From: Natrinema amylolyticum
GTDB lineage: Archaea > Halobacteriota > Halobacteria > Halobacteriales > Natrialbaceae
Length of the DNA: 64,000 bases
NCBI RefSeq assembly: GCF_020515625.1
Contig: NZ_JAIWPJ010000002.1
Span: 372,001-436,000 of the forward strand
Direction of reading: 5' to 3'
The notes beneath the pieces were generated by a model that did not search any database, had not been told where the DNA came from, and saw only the letters and a program-made list of their open reading frames with translations. Both the position numbers and the translations under genes were made by a program. Position 1 is the first letter of the stretch. Every line of letters starts with the position of its first letter. Shown here piece after piece: positions 43,646-52,944 of this stretch.

Positions 43646-46600
43646 ATGAGTACTCGAGCGGGTGCAAATGACGGGTCGTTCTGGGGGGACGCCGACGACG
43701 AGGTGGCGCTCGACCGCTATCGGACGCTCGTCAACACCATCGACGACGCCATCTATCAGCTCGACGCCGACGGCCGGTTCGTTGCGGTCAACGACGTCAT
43801 CGTCGAGGAGACCGGCTACACGCGCGAGCAACTCCTCGGCGAGCACGTCTCGATCGTGCTCGGGGACGGCGATGTCGACCGCATCGAACGCGAAATCGCG
43901 AGCCAGATCGAGGCGAACGACGACGACGTCGCGACCTTCGAGCTCGCCGTCCGAACCGCCGACGGCGACGCGATTCCCTGCGAACTGCGCGTCAACCTGT
44001 TGCTCGAGGACGGCGAGTTCCGGGGGACCATCGGCGTCGCTCGCGATCGCTCCGAGAAACACCGTCGACAGGACACGCTCGCATCGGCAGTGGCGTCCTA
44101 CGAGTCGGTCACCAGCATCATCGACGAGGCCGATATCGGCGTCGTCGTCCTCGACGAGGGGTGCGAAATCGAGTGGGTCGACGAGACGATCGAACGGTAC
44201 TTCGACCTCGATCGCGCGGCCCTCATCGGACGAAACAACCGTCGGGTCGTCGACGACGCTCTCAAAGACCGGTTCGCCGACCCCGATTCGTTCGCGGCGA
44301 CCGTCCTGTCGTCGTACGACGACGGTCGCTACGTCGATCGCTTCGAGTGTCGAGTCGTCGGTGACGGGGACGACCGCGAGGACCGCTGGCTCAGGTACCA
44401 GAGCAAACCGATCGAATCGGGGGAGTTCGCCGGCGGACGGGTCGAATTCTACTACGATATCTCCGATCAGAAGCGGTCGGAAGCAGACCTGCAGGAGAGC
44501 GAAGATGCGTTTCAGTCGCTGGTCGACGCCGTCGAGGAGTACGCGATCTTCCGGTTAGATACGGCGGGGACCGTCATCAGTTGGAACAGGGGCGCACACA
44601 AGATCAAAGGCTACGACCGCGAAGATATCATCGGCGAACACTTCTCGCAGTTTTACACCGACGCGGATCGAGCGGCGAACGTTCCCGAACGGAACCTCGA
44701 GCGGGCGCTCGAGAACGGGTCCGTCGAGGACGAAGGGTGGCGCGTCCGCGAGGACGGCACGCGGTTCTGGGCGAACGTCACGATCACGCCGGTTCGAGAC
44801 GACGACGGCACCCACCGCGGCTTCCTGAAGGTGACTCGCGACATGACCGATCGCCGGCAGCGAGAGCAGGAACTCGAGAGCGAACTCCAGCGCATCCTCG
44901 GCCGGATCTCCGACGCGTTCTACGCGGTCGACGACGAGTTCCGATTCACGCACGTCAACGACCGCGCCGCCGAACTCCTCCAGCACTCCGAGGCGGAACT
45001 CCTCGGTGAGCGGCTCTGGGACGTGTTTCCCGATCTCCACGAGATCGACACGGTCTGGGACGCCTTCCACACGGCCCTGGAAACGCAGGAGCCGACCAGC
45101 TACGAACTCTACTACGACACGCTCGATTTCCGGGTCGAGGCGAACCTCTATCCCTCCGAGACCGGGATTTCGGTGTACTTCCGCGACGTGACCGAGCGCC
45201 GGGAGCGCGAACGCGAACTCGAGCGAACGGAGCGCCGCTTCGAGGCAATCTTCGAGGACCCGAACATCCTCGTGGGGCTGCTCGAGCCCGACGGGACGGT
45301 CATCGATATCAACCAGACGGCGATGGAGTACGTCGACGCCGACCTCGCGGACGTGGTCGGCGAGCAGTTCTGTGAGACGCCGTGGTGGGGGGCGGACGTC
45401 CGGGCCGACGTCAGGGAGTGGACCGAGCGCGCGGCGGCCGGCGAGTACGTCGACTTCGAGATCGATCTGACGCGGCCGGACGGCGAGTGGTACACGCTCA
45501 ACGGCATCTTCAGGCCGGTCACGAACGACGAGGGCGACGTCGTGTCGATCCTCGTGTCGGACCGCGACGTGACGGAGCGAAAGAAGCGCGAGCGCGAACT
45601 CGAGGAGTCCGAGCAGCGGTATCGTACGCTCGCGGAACACTTCCCGAACGGCGTCGTCACCCTGTTCGACCACGACCTCGAGTACACGCTGGTCGCCGGG
45701 CAGGGCTTCGACAAGATACCGGTGGACCCGGCGGAAGCCGAGGGGGAATACTTCGACGACGTCTGGCCCGACGAGACGAGCGACGCGCTCGAGCCGGCGC
45801 TCCGAGCCGCACTCGAGGGCGAGGAGCGATCGGTCGAACTCGAGTATGCCGGCCGCGAGTGGGTCATTTACACGGTTCCGATCACCGACAACCGAGGTGA
45901 CGTCTTCGCCGGGGTGACGATGGCCTACGACATCACCGAACGGAAGCAGTATCAGCGCAAACTCGAGGAGACGATTTCGCGACTCGAGGAGTCCAATAAG
46001 CGGTTAGAGCAGTTCGCCTACGCCGCCTCCCACGACTTACAAGAGCCCCTGCGGATGGTCTCGAGTTACCTCCAGCTCATCGAGAGCCGCTACGCCGACG
46101 AGCTCGACGCAGACGGCGAGGAGTTCCTCGAGTTCGCCGTCGATGGTGCCGACCGAATGCGCGACATGATCGAGGGACTCCTCGCGTACTCTCGGGTCGA
46201 GACGCAGGGCGATCCGCTCGAACCGGTCGAGCTGGATTCGGTCCTCGAGAGCGTCCTGACGGACTTACGGCTCCAGATCGAGGAGACGAACGCCGACATC
46301 GAGACCGCAGACCTGCCCCGCGTCGAGGGTGACGCCAGCCAGTTACGACAGGTGTTCCAGAACCTCCTGAGCAACGCGATCGAGTACAGCGGCGACGACC
46401 CACCGCGGATCGCCGTCGACGCCGAGCGTCGGGGATCGAAGTGGACGATTTCGGTCCGCGACGAGGGTATCGGGATCGATCCCGACGATCAGGATCGCGT
46501 GTTCGAGGTCTTTCAGCGCCTCCACAGTCGAGAGCAGTATTCGGGGACCGGAATCGGCCTCGCGCTCTGCCAGCGGATCATCGAACGCCACGACGGGGAG

Positions 46601-46678
46601 ATCTGGGTCGACTCCGAACCGGGTGAGGGGGCGACATTCTCGTTCACGCTGCCCGCGACAGCGGACGACCCACAGTGA
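43646..46678 (+). CDS. Multi-PAS sensor histidine kinase
   Basis: 1010 residues, no membrane segment, so a soluble sensor. Six PAS/PAC units in a row (about 22-137, 147-277, 283-402, 411-519, 528-646, 653-768), several ending in the DxTERK-type PAC close. Then a HisKA-type domain with phospho-acceptor H796 in ASHDLQEPLR and an ATP-binding domain: N-box NLLSNAIEYS (906-915), G1 DEGIGI (939-944), G2 GTGIGL (967-972). No response regulator or transducer is adjacent, so the partner and signal are unknown. Confidence 0.93.
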   Translation: MSTRAGANDGSFWGDADDEVALDRYRTLVNTIDDAIYQLDADGRFVAVNDVIVEETGYTREQLLGEHVSIVLGDGDVDRIEREIASQIEANDDDVATFELAVRTADGDAIPCELRVNLLLEDGEFRGTIGVARDRSEKHRRQDTLASAVASYESVTSIIDEADIGVVVLDEGCEIEWVDETIERYFDLDRAALIGRNNRRVVDDALKDRFADPDSFAATVLSSYDDGRYVDRFECRVVGDGDDREDRWLRYQSKPIESGEFAGGRVEFYYDISDQKRSEADLQESEDAFQSLVDAVEEYAIFRLDTAGTVISWNRGAHKIKGYDREDIIGEHFSQFYTDADRAANVPERNLERALENGSVEDEGWRVREDGTRFWANVTITPVRDDDGTHRGFLKVTRDMTDRRQREQELESELQRILGRISDAFYAVDDEFRFTHVNDRAAELLQHSEAELLGERLWDVFPDLHEIDTVWDAFHTALETQEPTSYELYYDTLDFRVEANLYPSETGISVYFRDVTERRERERELERTERRFEAIFEDPNILVGLLEPDGTVIDINQTAMEYVDADLADVVGEQFCETPWWGADVRADVREWTERAAAGEYVDFEIDLTRPDGEWYTLNGIFRPVTNDEGDVVSILVSDRDVTERKKRERELEESEQRYRTLAEHFPNGVVTLFDHDLEYTLVAGQGFDKIPVDPAEAEGEYFDDVWPDETSDALEPALRAALEGEERSVELEYAGREWVIYTVPITDNRGDVFAGVTMAYDITERKQYQRKLEETISRLEESNKRLEQFAYAASHDLQEPLRMVSSYLQLIESRYADELDADGEEFLEFAVDGADRMRDMIEGLLAYSRVETQGDPLEPVELDSVLESVLTDLRLQIEETNADIETADLPRVEGDASQLRQVFQNLLSNAIEYSGDDPPRIAVDAERRGSKWTISVRDEGIGIDPDDQDRVFEVFQRLHSREQYSGTGIGLALCQRIIERHDGEIWVDSEPGEGATFSFTLPATADDPQ

Positions 46679-46695
46679 CGAACGCGGCGGGCCCT

Positions 46696-46805
46696 TAGCG
46701 GATATCCGTCCGGTCACGTCGCTCCGTCCGGGGGCCGATACATATAAAATAAATAATAGTAGTCTGACGTACGTTTATGTGGCCGGACGGACCCCTAGCG
46801 GATAT
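46696..46805. repeat. Repeats around the smc-operon promoter
   Basis: TAGCGGATAT occurs at 46696-46705 and again at 46796-46805, exactly 100 bases apart; the second copy runs into the start codon at 46804. CCGTCCGG occurs twice directly (46706-46713, 46724-46731) and once inverted (46783-46790), on both sides of the TATA-like box. The layout resembles operator sites. Confidence 0.45.
46774..46779 (+). promoter_or_regulatory. TATA box of the smc cluster
   Basis: TTTATG is about 28 bases before the ATG at 46804, fitting a leaderless start. A second A/T-rich stretch (46741-46759) lies further upstream. Confidence 0.45.
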
Positions 46806-47118
46806 GTCGAACAATCGCGTCGAGCAGCTCGAATCGACGGTCGCGGAACTCGAGTCGACGGTAGAGGGCCTGACGGACGAACTCATCGAGGCGAAAGAGC
46901 GGATCCGCGTGCTCGAGGCGGAGCTCGATGCCGACACGCCGACGCGCGTCCCCGAACGCCGCGGCGAGGAGACGGGAACGACGGAAGTCGACGAGGACGA
47001 AACCCCCGAGGCCGACCCGGACGAAGTCGCCGAAGCGGCGGCCGACGCCGACGGCGCGGACGAATCCGCCGGCGACGAAGCGGAAGACTCAGGTAGCGAC
47101 GACATCATTGTTGCATAA
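46804..47118 (+). CDS. Small acidic coiled-coil protein upstream of smc (DUF7518-like)
   Basis: 104 residues from the ATG at 46804 (MSNNRVEQLESTVAEL). Residues 3-42 are a heptad-type coiled coil; the rest is a disordered Asp/Glu/Ala tail ending DDIIVA. It sits 88 bases before smc in the same direction. I recall similar proteins next to haloarchaeal smc, but cannot confirm it. A role with the SMC complex is an inference from position and coiled coil only. Confidence 0.72.
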   Translation: MSNNRVEQLESTVAELESTVEGLTDELIEAKERIRVLEAELDADTPTRVPERRGEETGTTEVDEDETPEADPDEVAEAAADADGADESAGDEAEDSGSDDIIVA

Positions 47119-47206
47119 CTGCTGACGATGCCGTAGGTGGGGGTGAGCGGCGAAGCGAGCGCCCTCGATCGACGGCCGCGTGCGGGACGGAGGTCTTGCA
47201 ACAACA

Positions 47207-50200
47207 ATGTATATCAAGTCGATCGTTCTCGACGATTTCAAGAGCTTCGGCCGAAAGACGAAGATCCCGTTCTACGAGGATTTCACGGTCGTAACGGGTC
47301 CGAACGGCTCCGGGAAGTCCAACATCATCGACGCCGTTCTCTTCGCACTCGGACTGGCCCGGACCCGCGGGATCCGCGCCGAGAAACTGACTGACCTCAT
47401 CTACAACCCCGGTGACGAGGATGCGGACACCTCGAGCGGCCCCCGCGAGGCGACCGTCGAGGTCATCCTCGACAACTCGGAGGGGTCTCTCGAGCGCTCG
47501 CAGGTCGTCAACGCCGCGGGCAGCGAGGACGTGGGCGACGTCGACGAGATTCGAATTCGTCGCCGCGTCAAGGAGACCGAGGACAACTACTACTCCTACT
47601 ACTACCTGAACGACCGCTCGGTCAACCTCTCGGACATTCAGGACCTGCTCGCTCAGGCGGGCATCACGCCGGAGGGGTACAACGTCGTCATGCAGGGCGA
47701 CGTCACCGAAATCATCAACATGACGCCCCACGCCCGGCGGGAGATCATCGACGAGATCGCGGGTGTCGCGGAGTTCGACGCCAAGAAGGAGGACGCCTTC
47801 GAGGAGCTCGAGACGGTCCAGGAACGGATCGACGAGGCCGAACTCCGCATCGAGGAGAAACGCGACCGCCTCGACCAGCTCGCGGACGAACGTCGAGAAG
47901 CCATGCGCTACCGCCGGCTCCGTCGCGAGAAGGAGGAGTACGAGGGGTACAAGAAGGCCAGCGAACTCGAGGAGAAACGCGCCGAACTCGACGCCGTCGA
48001 AGACGAGGTCGACGACCTCGCGGACGAGCTCAGAGACCTCCAGCGCGAACTCGACGAGCGCGAGGGGAAGGTCGTCCGCTTGCAGGAGGACCTCGAGGAC
48101 TTGAACGCCGAGATCGAGCGCAAGGGCGAGGACGAGCAGCTCCGGATCAAGAGCGAGATCGAGGAGATCAAAGGCGACATCTCCCGGCTCGAGGACAAGA
48201 TCGAGACCAGCGAGGAGGCGATCGAGGACGCCGAGGCCGAGCGCCGCGAGGCCTTCGTCCAGATCGATCGCAAGCAGGAGACGATCGACGATCTCGCCGA
48301 CGAGATGCGCGAGCACAAACTCGAAAAGGCCTCGATCAAGAGCGAGATCCAGGAACGCGAGGCCGAACGCGACGAACTCGAGGCCGAGATCGAGGCCGTC
48401 GACACCGAGTTCGACGAGCTCAAGGCCGATCTCGCGGAGCGCAAAGACGAGTTAGAGGCGGCGAAGACCGAGAAGAACGACCTCCAGCGCGAGCAGGACC
48501 GGCTGCTCGACGAGGCTCGACGGCGTTCGAACGCCATCGAGGAGACGGAAACGACGATCGAGGAGAAACGCGAATCGATCCCCGAACTCGAGAGTCAGCG
48601 AAGCGACTTAGAGCGGGAACTCGAGAAGGCCGAGCGGAACCGCGCGAACATCGCGGAGGTCGTCGACGACCTGAAGGGCGAGAAGCGCCGGCTGCAGTCC
48701 GACGTCGACGACCTCGACGACGAGATCCAAGCGAAACAACAGGAGTACGCCGAACTCGAGGCCAACGCCGGCGAGAGCGGCGACTCCTCGTTCGGTCGCG
48801 CGGTGACGACGATCCTCAATTCGGGGATCGACGGCGTCCACGGCGCGGTCGCGCAACTGGGAACCGTCCCCGGCGAGTACGCGACCGCCTGTGAGACCGC
48901 CGCTGGCGGGCGGCTGGCGAACGTGATCGTCGACGACGACGTCATCGGCCAACAGTGTATCGAGCACCTCAAGTCGCGAAACGCGGGTCGGGCGACGTTC
49001 CTGCCGCTGACCGACATGAGTCAGCGACGGCTCCCTAACGCGCCGAGCGATCCGGGCGTCGTCGACTTCGCGTACAATCTCGTCGACTTCGACGACGAGT
49101 ACGCCGGCGTCTTCTCCTACGTTCTCGGTGACACGCTGGTCGTCGAAGATATCGAAACCGCCCGCTCGTACATGGGCGACTATCGGATGGTCACCCTCGA
49201 CGGCGACCTGGTCGAGAAGAGCGGCGCGATGACCGGCGGCTCCGGCGGCGGCTCACGCTACTCCTTTACCGGCGGCGGCGAGGGCCAACTCGAGCGCGTC
49301 GCCAAACAGATCACGGAGGTCCAGGAGGAACGCGAGTCCCTCCGCGAGGAGCTTCGCGGCGTCGAGGAGCGCCTCGACGACGCCCGCGACCGCAAGAGCG
49401 ACGCGGCCGACGAGGTCCGCTCGATCGAGTCCGAACTCGAGGGGCTCGACGACGAGCGCGAGGCCGTCGAGGCCGAGATCGCGGAGTTAGCGGATGACCT
49501 CGAGGAGCTCCGCGAGGAGCGCGAATCCGTCGACGAGCGGATGAACGAGATCTCCGCGGAAATCGACGCCAAGACGGCGGCAGTCGAGGAGTTAGAGGCC
49601 GAGATCGACGAGCTCGAGACCGAACTCGCGGACTCGAAGATCCCCGAACTGACCGACCAGATCGAGGAGTTAGAGGCCGAGATCGACGAGCGCGAGGACC
49701 GGATTCAGGAACTCGACGCCGACCTCAACGAGTTGAGCCTCGAGAAGGAGTACGCCGAGGACGCCATCGAGGACCTCCACGACGACATCGAGGCGGCCCA
49801 GAACCGCACGGCCGAACACGAGGAGCGGATCGAGGAGTACGAGGCGGAGATCGAGGCGAAACGCGAGGGCCTCGAGGAGAAACGCGAGGCCGTCGCGGAG
49901 TTAGAGGAGGAGTTGACGGAACTGAAAGGCGAGCGCAGCGACCTCAAGGAGGAGCTCTCCGAGGCCCGGACGAACCGGGACCGGCAGCAAGATCGGGTCA
50001 ACACCGTCGAGAGCAAACTCGAGGACGCACGCGAGCGCGCGGGTAGCCTCGAGTGGGAGATCGAATCCCTCGAATCGGAGGTCGGTGACTACGACCCCGA
50101 GGACGTCCCCGACCACGAGACCGTCCTCGAGATGATCGAGTATCTGCAGGCGGACATGGAGGCGATGGAGCCGGTCAACATGCTCGCGATCGACGAGTAC

Positions 50201-50779
50201 GACGAGGTCCGCAGCGATCTCGACGATCTCGAGGAGGGGAAGGCGACGCTGGTCGAGGAGGCCGACGGCATCCGCGATCGGATCGAGCAGTACGAGACCC
50301 AGAAGAAGCAGACGTTCATGGACGCCTACGACGCGATCGCCGCCCACTTCACCGAGATCTTCGAGAAGCTCTCGGAGGGGACCGGCTCGCTGCACTTAGA
50401 GAACGAGGTGGACCCGTTCGACGGCGGGCTGACGATGAAGGCACAGCCGGGTGACAAGCCGATTCAGCGCCTGGACGCGATGTCTGGCGGCGAGAAGTCG
50501 CTGACCGCGCTGGCTTTCATCTTCGCCATTCAGCGGCACAACCCGGCCCCGTTCTACGCGTTGGACGAGATCGACGCCTTCCTCGACGCCGTCAACGCCG
50601 AGCGGGTCGGCGAGATGGTCGAGGAACTCGCCGGCGACGCCCAGTTCGTCGTCGTCTCCCACCGCTCGGCCATGCTCGACCGCTCCGAGCGGGCGATCGG
50701 CGTGACGATGCAACAGGACAACGTGAGCGCGGTGACCGGGATCGATCTGAGTAGTGGGGAGGTGCCGGCTGATGACTAG
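47207..50779 (+). CDS. smc: Chromosome segregation ATPase SMC
   Basis: 1190 residues from the ATG at 47207 (MYIKSIVLDDFKSFG); the Met nine codons earlier is not family-like. Walker A GPNGSGKSN at 31-39; long coiled coils at about 165-510 and 690-1035; a hinge domain at about 520-680 with the Gly-rich SGAMTGGSGGGSRYSF exit. The C-terminal head has the MSGGEKSLTALAFIFA signature and Walker B FYALDEIDAFLD. It compacts and segregates DNA with ScpA. Its stop overlaps the start of scpA by 8 bases. Confidence 0.97.
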   Translation: MYIKSIVLDDFKSFGRKTKIPFYEDFTVVTGPNGSGKSNIIDAVLFALGLARTRGIRAEKLTDLIYNPGDEDADTSSGPREATVEVILDNSEGSLERSQVVNAAGSEDVGDVDEIRIRRRVKETEDNYYSYYYLNDRSVNLSDIQDLLAQAGITPEGYNVVMQGDVTEIINMTPHARREIIDEIAGVAEFDAKKEDAFEELETVQERIDEAELRIEEKRDRLDQLADERREAMRYRRLRREKEEYEGYKKASELEEKRAELDAVEDEVDDLADELRDLQRELDEREGKVVRLQEDLEDLNAEIERKGEDEQLRIKSEIEEIKGDISRLEDKIETSEEAIEDAEAERREAFVQIDRKQETIDDLADEMREHKLEKASIKSEIQEREAERDELEAEIEAVDTEFDELKADLAERKDELEAAKTEKNDLQREQDRLLDEARRRSNAIEETETTIEEKRESIPELESQRSDLERELEKAERNRANIAEVVDDLKGEKRRLQSDVDDLDDEIQAKQQEYAELEANAGESGDSSFGRAVTTILNSGIDGVHGAVAQLGTVPGEYATACETAAGGRLANVIVDDDVIGQQCIEHLKSRNAGRATFLPLTDMSQRRLPNAPSDPGVVDFAYNLVDFDDEYAGVFSYVLGDTLVVEDIETARSYMGDYRMVTLDGDLVEKSGAMTGGSGGGSRYSFTGGGEGQLERVAKQITEVQEERESLREELRGVEERLDDARDRKSDAADEVRSIESELEGLDDEREAVEAEIAELADDLEELREERESVDERMNEISAEIDAKTAAVEELEAEIDELETELADSKIPELTDQIEELEAEIDEREDRIQELDADLNELSLEKEYAEDAIEDLHDDIEAAQNRTAEHEERIEEYEAEIEAKREGLEEKREAVAELEEELTELKGERSDLKEELSEARTNRDRQQDRVNTVESKLEDARERAGSLEWEIESLESEVGDYDPEDVPDHETVLEMIEYLQADMEAMEPVNMLAIDEYDEVRSDLDDLEEGKATLVEEADGIRDRIEQYETQKKQTFMDAYDAIAAHFTEIFEKLSEGTGSLHLENEVDPFDGGLTMKAQPGDKPIQRLDAMSGGEKSLTALAFIFAIQRHNPAPFYALDEIDAFLDAVNAERVGEMVEELAGDAQFVVVSHRSAMLDRSERAIGVTMQQDNVSAVTGIDLSSGEVPADD

Positions 50780-52046
50780 GGAGCCGCTACGCGGCTCCAA
50801 AGAGTCGAGCGAGGAGCGAAGCGACCCGCGAGACAACGAGGGCTACGAGGAGCCGAAGGCGACGCGGGAGCCCTCGGAAAAAGCGAGCGACACCGTCGCG
50901 AGCAGGGAGTCGCGTAGCGACTCTGAAAGGCCGAGCGGGGAGCGGAGCGACCCGCGAGACGGCAAGGTGCCCGAGGAAACGGAGCCGAAGGCGACGCAGG
51001 AGCCCTCGAGTGATGCGAGCGGCGAAATACGAACCGACGGCGGCGACGACATCCCCCTCGATATCACCGGTCACGACGAGCGAGACCGTCCGAGCGAGCC
51101 GTCGCCGGGGTCCGTCCTCGAGCCGAAGTCGAGCGAGAAGGGCGGTGACAGTGGCCCGGAGGACGAGTCCGGCGAGTCAGTCCTCGAGTTCACGGACATC
51201 GAGACGGACGAGGCCGCGGACGACGGTGACGAGGACGAAGTCGAGCCCGTCGAACTGCTCGTGCAACTCGCGAAGGATGGCGAGATCGATCCGTGGGACA
51301 TCGACATCGTCGACGTGACGGACACGTTCCTCGAGGCGATCGAGGACGCCGACCTACGGACGTCCGGACGGGCGCTGTTCTACGCGAGCGTCCTCCTGCG
51401 GATGAAAAGCGACGAGCTGTTCGCCACCGATGAGCCCGAAGAAGAGGAATTACCGCCCTGGGAAGCGCCCTTCGCCGAGGACGGAGCGATGGAGGCGGCG
51501 GACGACGACGAACGGGAGTACCCGCCCGGGTTCGACCCCGTCGAGAACCTCGAGGAAGAGATGGAGCGTCGCCTCGATCGCAAACACGCCCGCGGGAAGC
51601 CCGAAACCCTGGACGAACTGGTCCGCGAACTCCGCAGCGCCGAACGCGACACGTGGTGGAAGGAGTCCCGGAGTTACGACACGAGCGACTCGCCGGCGGG
51701 GTACGACCGGGGCGTCCAGGAGCTGAACTACCACTCCGGCGACGACTTCCGCGTCGACGACGAGCCGACCAGCGACGACGTCACGCACACGACCCACGAG
51801 GAGGACATCGAGGCGGTCATCGAGGACGTCGAAACCGAACTCGAGGTGCACTACGAGAACGGGCGCGACGAGGTGCTGTACGCCGAGATCGACGAGATCG
51901 GCGGCTCCCGCGTGATGACCTATCTCGCCCTCCTCTTTCTGGCTCATCGAGGCCGAGTGACCCTCGAGCAGGACGAACTGTTCGGCGACCTCTGGGTCAG
52001 AGACGACGCGGTGGCGTCGGACGCGAGCGAAGCGGTCGCCGGCTGA
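50772..52046 (+). CDS. scpA: Segregation and condensation protein A with a repeat-bearing N-terminal extension
   Basis: 424 residues from the ATG at 50772, inside the smc stop region. The conserved ScpA/kleisin core starts at about 159 (PVELLVQLAKDGEIDPWDID) and ends with a winged-helix region that would bind the SMC head. Residues 1-158 are extra, low-complexity Ser/Glu/Arg/Asp sequence. Within it residues 2-42 and 43-85 are two copies of a unit sharing ERSDPRD, EPKAT and a closing EPS...AS, encoded by the DNA repeat at 50774-51026. A start inside the repeat cannot be excluded. Confidence 0.93.
   Translation: MTREPLRGSKESSEERSDPRDNEGYEEPKATREPSEKASDTVASRESRSDSERPSGERSDPRDGKVPEETEPKATQEPSSDASGEIRTDGGDDIPLDITGHDERDRPSEPSPGSVLEPKSSEKGGDSGPEDESGESVLEFTDIETDEAADDGDEDEVEPVELLVQLAKDGEIDPWDIDIVDVTDTFLEAIEDADLRTSGRALFYASVLLRMKSDELFATDEPEEEELPPWEAPFAEDGAMEAADDDEREYPPGFDPVENLEEEMERRLDRKHARGKPETLDELVRELRSAERDTWWKESRSYDTSDSPAGYDRGVQELNYHSGDDFRVDDEPTSDDVTHTTHEEDIEAVIEDVETELEVHYENGRDEVLYAEIDEIGGSRVMTYLALLFLAHRGRVTLEQDELFGDLWVRDDAVASDASEAVAG
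50774..51026 (+). repeat. Palindrome-headed tandem repeat translated inside scpA
   Basis: Two units of roughly 125-130 bases. Each begins with a hairpin of 7-base arms and 3-base loop: GAGCCGC-TAC-GCGGCTC (50781-50797) and GAGTCGC-GTA-GCGACTC (50907-50923). Between copies one arm base changes C to T and its partner G to A, keeping the pair. Both units continue with GAGCG(A/G)AGCGACCCGCGAGAC and GAGCCGAAGGCGACGC. A further small hairpin, GCGAC-ACC-GTCGC, lies at the end of unit one. Confidence 0.75.
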
Positions 52047-52194
52047 GGGACTGCTTCGATCGTCGTCGCTCGGCTCGAGTGGCCGATAGAAGTCACTGGT
52101 TCGTCGTCACCGGTCTACACGGCGGTCGCCTCACGTCTCGGCGAGAGTGTCAGTCGATCGCGGTCTCACTTCGGATCGTGCAATCGTATGGGAT

Positions 52195-52280
52195 GGCGCG
52201 CGCTGTCCGCGAGGCGCGACCGGAGGGAGCGCCTCGGAAGCGAACAGCGCGGGACCGGAGGTCCCGCGGACCGTGCGAAC
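52195..52280. repeat. Nested inverted repeats between scpA and the SRPBCC gene
   Basis: Outer arms CGCGCTGT (52199-52206) / ACAGCGCG (52244-52251) enclose CGAGGCGC (52210-52217) / GCGCCTCG (52229-52236), followed by GGGACC-GGA-GGTCCC (52251-52265). The CGAGGCGC arms equal those of the hairpin in the acyl-CoA ligase. The 271-base spacer holds no gene. On the scpA side it could also act in termination. Confidence 0.5.
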
Positions 52281-52317
52281 GGCGGCGAAGTCCCCTTTTC
52301 AGAGCGGATCGTTCCGT

Positions 52318-52839
52318 TCACGGCATCTCGTGAACCGTCAACTCGACGTCTCGCGGGCGGCCCTCGATGTCCGCGACCAGTCGCTCGACGACCGTCCGGG
52401 CCTCGCCGAGCAGTTTCGGTTCGACCTTCTCGACGACCCAGTCCAGCGAGACGAACCGCGGGAGCGAAATGGCGTTTTCGTTCGCCGAATGCGGATCGTA
52501 GACGGCCTCGAAGTAGATCCGACTCGCCGTCTCAGCCTCCGGCGGCGCGGATTCGGGCTCCGGTTCGACGCGCCACTCGCCGCGGGCGTCGATGTCGTTG
52601 ACCAGCCGCCAGGTGAGCGACTCGGGGGCCGAAATATCGGTCACCCGCGAGCGGGCGGTGTAGCTGAGTTTCCACCACGCCAACTCGAGGTCGTAGACGG
52701 AGCCGACGCCGCCGTCGCCGTCGACTCGGACCTCCTTTAAGTGGTCCGTGTACCGCGGATAGTCGGTAAATGACCGGACGTACGGGAAGACCTCCTCGGG
52801 CGACCGATAAGCGAGCGTACTGAGGAGAATTCTGTCCAC
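52318..52839 (-). CDS. SRPBCC-fold (START-like) protein
   Basis: 173 residues with a polyketide-cyclase/START-like pattern: an opening LLSTLAYRSPEEVFPYVRSF, the DYPRYTDHLKEVRV segment, a central SLTWRLVNDID and a C-terminal helix WVVEKVEPKLLGEARTVVERLV. This fold binds hydrophobic ligands; the ligand is unknown. It is single. The spacer between its start (52839) and the protease stop is about 105 bases. Confidence 0.82.
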   Translation of the reverse strand: MDRILLSTLAYRSPEEVFPYVRSFTDYPRYTDHLKEVRVDGDGGVGSVYDLELAWWKLSYTARSRVTDISAPESLTWRLVNDIDARGEWRVEPEPESAPPEAETASRIYFEAVYDPHSANENAISLPRFVSLDWVVEKVEPKLLGEARTVVERLVADIEGRPRDVELTVHEMP

Positions 52840-52944
52840 ACCGACCGTACGACGGGTCCGAAAGTAAGGATTGCCATACCGTCGATGCGACGACGACCGT
52901 AGTAGCCGGCGACCGTGCCCGTCTCTCGGACGGCGGCATCGAAC

